From contig CAMBTZ010000060.1 of assembly GCA_945870925.1 (NCBI GenBank), positions 1 to 8,085 of the forward strand: a stretch of 8,085 bases of DNA, given 5' to 3'. Each line of letters starts with the position of its first letter. Position 1 is the first letter of the stretch. Origin of the DNA: Chlamydia trachomatis (GTDB taxonomy: Bacteria > Chlamydiota > Chlamydiia > Chlamydiales > 2-12-FULL-49-11). Position numbers and translations under genes: made by a program. The notes under the pieces were generated by a model that saw nothing but the letters and a program-made list of their open reading frames with translations, was not told the origin of the DNA and did no database searches. Shown here piece after piece: positions 5,461 to 8,085 of the stretch.

Positions 5461-6576
5461 TTACTTTTTCTTATCGCTTTTTTTGTATTGGATTTGAGTA
5501 ACTTTTTTAATCCCTCGTTTTTTCTTCTCTTCCATTAGCTCTTTAACCTCAGCTTGGGTTGCGCGTGCTTTCTTTTTTGGAAAAAGATCTTGCGCAATCT
5601 GAGTCATTTTAGGTTCGGAGTCATGACGCTCTTCTTCTACCGACTTAGAAACTAGAGTGCTAATAATTTTTTTATCACTCAAGCCACTTGGCGTAAAATC
5701 TTTTAGCTTTGTTGATAAGTGACGGAGAGACTCAAGTCTTTGAGAAAGAATTTCAAGTTTTGAATCAACCTTATCCTTACTTCCTCCACGTAGATTAGCA
5801 AGAAATTGCTCCTCACTGTCGAACTTGGATGAGAAGGAAGCACCACCTGTACCAAATTCCGGAATAAACAGAAATTGTCTAAGAGGCATAGGAACAGTTG
5901 TATAAATATCGTGCGTAAGCTCAGGCTCAAGCTCAATTTTTGCCTGTTGCTTTGGAGGACGCCCTCTTTTAGGGCGCGGATTTAAAGCTTCACTTGAATA
6001 ATAGGTCTTAGCTTTTGCCTCAAGAACCTCTCTTGCCCCTTGAATTTCCTTACCCACTTTTGTATCAAAAACATGCTCTTTTAACTTTTCAACTACATTT
6101 CGAGGAAGCTCTAGATCTTCTTCAAATACAAAAACAACATTACACTTTCTTAGCCACTCAATGATTCGAACTCTAGATCTTTCATGATAATATTGCTGCC
6201 ATTTATCAAGCTCATGCAAGTGGTCATAAATAAATTCAAGAAAATTTTCACGAGCCTCTTTTCCGCTAATTAAATCTAATAATTTTTCTTTAGTATCGAT
6301 ATCGTAAACTTTTTCATTTACAAAACCTTCCATAAATTTTTTAGTTTCATAATAGCTAAGCTTTGGTACAAGAGAGTACCTTTCAGGCGAGCGCTTAAAC
6401 TCAGCTTCAGCAGCAACCAAATCTTCTTCATTTTTATCCAAATCGATATAAAGTAAAAACCCTTCCACTCGATCCAAGTAAAAGTCCCGTTCATCGTCAG
6501 ACTTTGAAAAAGCCTCGAGCAGCCTGTGATAGCGCAAGATAAGAGGGTTTTTAGCTCTTGGAAATTCATCTTTCAT
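5461..6576 (-). CDS. UPF0158-like protein with AT-hook and lysine-rich tail
   Basis: A 371-aa protein from the preferred start. The N-terminal ~160 residues look like the UPF0158 family, with an acidic/aromatic helical region ending KWQQYYHERSRVRIIEWLRK; this match is by eye. A canonical AT-hook follows, RPKRGRPPK with GRP at residues 205-207, a short motif that binds the minor groove of AT-rich DNA. The C-terminus is very lysine-rich (KKKRGIKK..., ending KKSDKKK). Together these suggest a nucleic-acid-binding, perhaps nucleoid-associated, protein. There is no signal peptide or membrane segment. Start choice: ATG 6576 has GAGG 6 nt upstream, while the in-frame ATG at 6588 (375 aa) has none, and the GAGG overlaps that codon. 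It is divergent from serS with a short shared promoter region. Function unknown. Confidence 0.85.
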   Translation of the reverse strand: MKDEFPRAKNPLILRYHRLLEAFSKSDDERDFYLDRVEGFLLYIDLDKNEEDLVAAEAEFKRSPERYSLVPKLSYYETKKFMEGFVNEKVYDIDTKEKLLDLISGKEARENFLEFIYDHLHELDKWQQYYHERSRVRIIEWLRKCNVVFVFEEDLELPRNVVEKLKEHVFDTKVGKEIQGAREVLEAKAKTYYSSEALNPRPKRGRPPKQQAKIELEPELTHDIYTTVPMPLRQFLFIPEFGTGGASFSSKFDSEEQFLANLRGGSKDKVDSKLEILSQRLESLRHLSTKLKDFTPSGLSDKKIISTLVSKSVEEERHDSEPKMTQIAQDLFPKKKARATQAEVKELMEEKKKRGIKKVTQIQYKKSDKKK

Positions 6577-6582
6577 AGTTAG

Positions 6583-6586
6583 CCTC
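6583..6586 (-). promoter_or_regulatory. Ribosome binding site favouring the downstream ATG of the AT-hook gene
   Basis: GAGG on the minus strand lies 6 nt before the ATG at 6576. It would lie within and just after the alternative ATG at 6588, so it can only serve the downstream start. Choosing 6576 removes four residues (MRLT). Confidence 0.55.
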
Positions 6587-6607
6587 ATGTTCGATCTGTA
6601 AACATCT

Positions 6608-6613
6608 ACTATA
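6608..6613 (-). promoter_or_regulatory. Putative -10 element of the AT-hook gene
   Basis: Read on the minus strand, TATAGT matches the -10 consensus in 5 of 6 positions. It would start transcription near 6601, giving a leader of about 25 nt to the ATG at 6576. No convincing -35 is seen. The core CTATAG (6609-6614) is itself palindromic, so the divergent serS promoter might use the same bases (TATAGC on the plus strand). The serS promoter is otherwise not clear. Confidence 0.35.
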
Positions 6614-6648
6614 GCAGGAAATTCCCTTTTTCAGTAAACTCTATTTCC

Positions 6649-7923
6649 ATGCTGAATATTAAACAGATTATTAAAGATCCAAAAGCTATTGAAGAGAAGC
6701 TTAAAAGGAAGGACGCAGGACTTTCTCTTGACCCTCTTCTTAAAGCCTATGAAGCTTACTGTAAAGCCAAGTCTGAATCGGAAGAGGCAGCCTCCACGCT
6801 GAATCGCCTCTCAAAAGAGATCGGCGAAAAGAAAAGACAAGGAATCGACACTACCTCTTTAATGAATGCTGTAGTTAATGCAAAAGAGAAGGCTCAAGAT
6901 TTAGCGCTGCACGAGCCTGAACTTGAAAGAGACTATGAGACACTTCTTTCTGAACTCCCAAATTTACCTGATGATGAGATCAAAATCTCCCCGGACCCGA
7001 AAGACAATGTCTGCATAAAAACCTTTGGTGAAAAGAGAAATTTCACCTTCCCCATAAAAAATCACGTGGAACTAGGCGAGACATTAGGTCTTTTCGACTT
7101 TAAACGAGGCGCAAAAATTTCAGGCGCTGGGTGGCCCGTTTACAAAGATATTGGAGCAAGACTTGAGTGGGCACTCTTAAACCTTATGATTGAAACTCAC
7201 CTAAAAAATGGCTTCACATTTTGCCTTGTCCCCCATCTTGTCAGACCTAATATTATGTACGGATCAGGCCAACTTCCAAAATTTGAAAAACAGCTCTTTA
7301 AACTTACAGACAATGATTACGACCTTTACTTGATCCCCACATCAGAAGTCGCACTTAATGGCCTACATTATGACGAGATACTATCAGCTGAGGAACTTCC
7401 AAAATTCTACATCTCTTATTCTCCTTGCTTTCGCAGAGAAGCTGGTTCACACGGAAAAGCAGAACGGGGATTAATTCGCGTTCATCAATTCAATAAAGTA
7501 GAAATGTTTGCATTTACAAAACCTGAAGATAGCGACAAAGCGTACGACAAAATGATTAAAAGCGCTGAAGAAGTACTTGAAAAGCTTGAACTTCACTACC
7601 GCAATATGCTCCTTGTAACAGGTGATATGTCTTATGCAGCTGCTAAAACTCTCGATATTGAAGTTTGGCTTCCTGGTCAAGACCGCTACTACGAAGTCTC
7701 ATCTGTCTCAAATTGTCGTGACTTCCAAGCAAGACGCTCAAAAATTCGCTACAAGACAGACCAAAAAACTAACGAGTTTGTACACACGCTAAATGGATCA
7801 GGCCTAGCAACATCACGCCTTATGGTCGCATTAATAGAAAATAACCAAAACGAAGATGGCACAATTACCATCCCTAAAGCCCTTCGCCCCTATCTTGGAA
7901 ACTTAGAAGTCATATCCTTGTAG
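6649..7923 (+). CDS. serS: Seryl-tRNA synthetase
   Basis: A 424-aa class IIa aminoacyl-tRNA synthetase that charges tRNA-Ser (and tRNA-Sec where present) with serine in the cytoplasm. The N-terminus MLNIKQIIKDPKAIEEKL is standard for the family. It is followed by the long antiparallel coiled-coil arm (about 28-105) that grips the tRNA-Ser variable arm. The catalytic core shows TSE in IPTSEVAL, motif 2 around PCFRREAGSHG with R262 and E264, and motif 3 NGSGLATSRLMVALIEN near the C-terminus. Length is normal. The start is set by the conserved N-terminus, even though no Shine-Dalgarno is visible; the nearest AGGAAA is over 25 nt upstream. It is divergent from the AT-hook gene and is followed, after a 32-nt gap, by the second repeat copy. 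Confidence 0.97.
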   Translation: MLNIKQIIKDPKAIEEKLKRKDAGLSLDPLLKAYEAYCKAKSESEEAASTLNRLSKEIGEKKRQGIDTTSLMNAVVNAKEKAQDLALHEPELERDYETLLSELPNLPDDEIKISPDPKDNVCIKTFGEKRNFTFPIKNHVELGETLGLFDFKRGAKISGAGWPVYKDIGARLEWALLNLMIETHLKNGFTFCLVPHLVRPNIMYGSGQLPKFEKQLFKLTDNDYDLYLIPTSEVALNGLHYDEILSAEELPKFYISYSPCFRREAGSHGKAERGLIRVHQFNKVEMFAFTKPEDSDKAYDKMIKSAEEVLEKLELHYRNMLLVTGDMSYAAAKTLDIEVWLPGQDRYYEVSSVSNCRDFQARRSKIRYKTDQKTNEFVHTLNGSGLATSRLMVALIENNQNEDGTITIPKALRPYLGNLEVISL

Positions 7924-7955
7924 TCATTTAAATTCTGATCTATTTCAATACAATC

Positions 7956-8085
7956 TTAGAAGCTGTCCTAAAACCTAAGAAGCTTTCTATATAAGATATT
8001 CCAATAAAAAAAACCTAAAATTCAACGCAAAGGCGCAAAGATATAAAGGCACAAAGCTAGCTATCCTATTTTAAATTCATTTTAT
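7956..8085. repeat. Second copy of the repeat element, cut by the window edge (copy 2)
   Basis: The left end at 7956-7977 matches the left terminal repeat of copy 1 at 19 of 22 positions. Positions 7966-7997 are identical to 2678-2709 (32 nt), and the direct match continues with a 3-nt gap to 8040. From 8020 to 8085 the sequence matches the reverse complement of 2809-2874 at 63 of 66 positions, so its core has the opposite orientation to copy 1's. It starts 33 nt after the serS stop and does not overlap it. The right end lies outside the window. Confidence 0.8.

Noticed and set aside
5290..5538. Plus-strand frame of 82 codons bridging the hydrolase and AT-hook gene ends
   Set aside because: It overlaps two supported genes out of frame. 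Its hydrophobic tail arises from the complement of lysine-rich codons.
6318..6569. Minus-strand 83-codon frame inside the UPF0158-like gene
   Set aside because: It is the same strand in a shifted frame over the conserved N-terminal domain. There is no sign of a frameshift in the main gene, which is intact.
7924..7955. Intrinsic terminator right after serS
   Set aside because: No GC-rich hairpin with a T-run is visible in these 32 nt. Termination, if intrinsic, would have to use the downstream repeat.

Overview
The window is an AT-rich stretch of bacterial chromosome carrying one tRNA gene, six complete protein genes and the tail of a seventh. The gene set best fits an amoeba- or arthropod-associated member of the Chlamydiae (Parachlamydia/Simkania/Waddlia/Rhabdochlamydia type). 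The clues are an FtsK next to a YycJ-type metallo-hydrolase, an alpha/beta hydrolase resembling the chlamydial 43-kDa 'CHLPS' (DUF818) family, a UPF0158-like protein, and a chlamydia-like seryl-tRNA synthetase with low-GC codon use. This assignment comes from memory of families and is not proven by the sequence alone.

Layout: (1) 1-82, the last 26 codons of an unidentified, probably membrane protein. (2) 99-224, a consensus-like promoter and a tRNA-His gene that encodes its own G-1 and CCA. (3) 231-2670, ftsK, with a near-consensus promoter so close to the ATG that the mRNA may be leaderless. (4) 2668-2948, a 281-bp repeat element with imperfect 22-bp terminal inverted repeats that exactly fills the gap between convergent ftsK and yycJ. 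Each of its ends supplies the TAA stop codon of the adjoining gene. (5) 2946-3719, yycJ on the minus strand. (6) 3720-3793, a short divergent promoter region with a perfect 20-bp palindrome overlapping a perfect 12-bp palindrome. (7) 3794-5456, a small unknown helical protein followed by a 435-aa alpha/beta hydrolase with hydrophobic segments, probably co-transcribed. (8) 5461-6576, on the minus strand, a UPF0158-like protein with an AT-hook and a lysine-rich tail, ending only 4 nt from the hydrolase stop. (9) 6649-7923, serS. (10) 7956 to the window end, a second, incomplete copy of the repeat.

The known genes are core housekeeping: DNA translocation and division (FtsK), DNA processing or repair (YycJ) and translation (tRNA-His, SerRS). 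The lineage-specific genes (3794, 4149 and 6576 minus) sit between them. The most noteworthy signals are the repeat element, whose two copies share one arm directly but carry the core in opposite orientation, and the AT-hook protein. I see no phage, CRISPR, toxin-antitoxin or defence system here.
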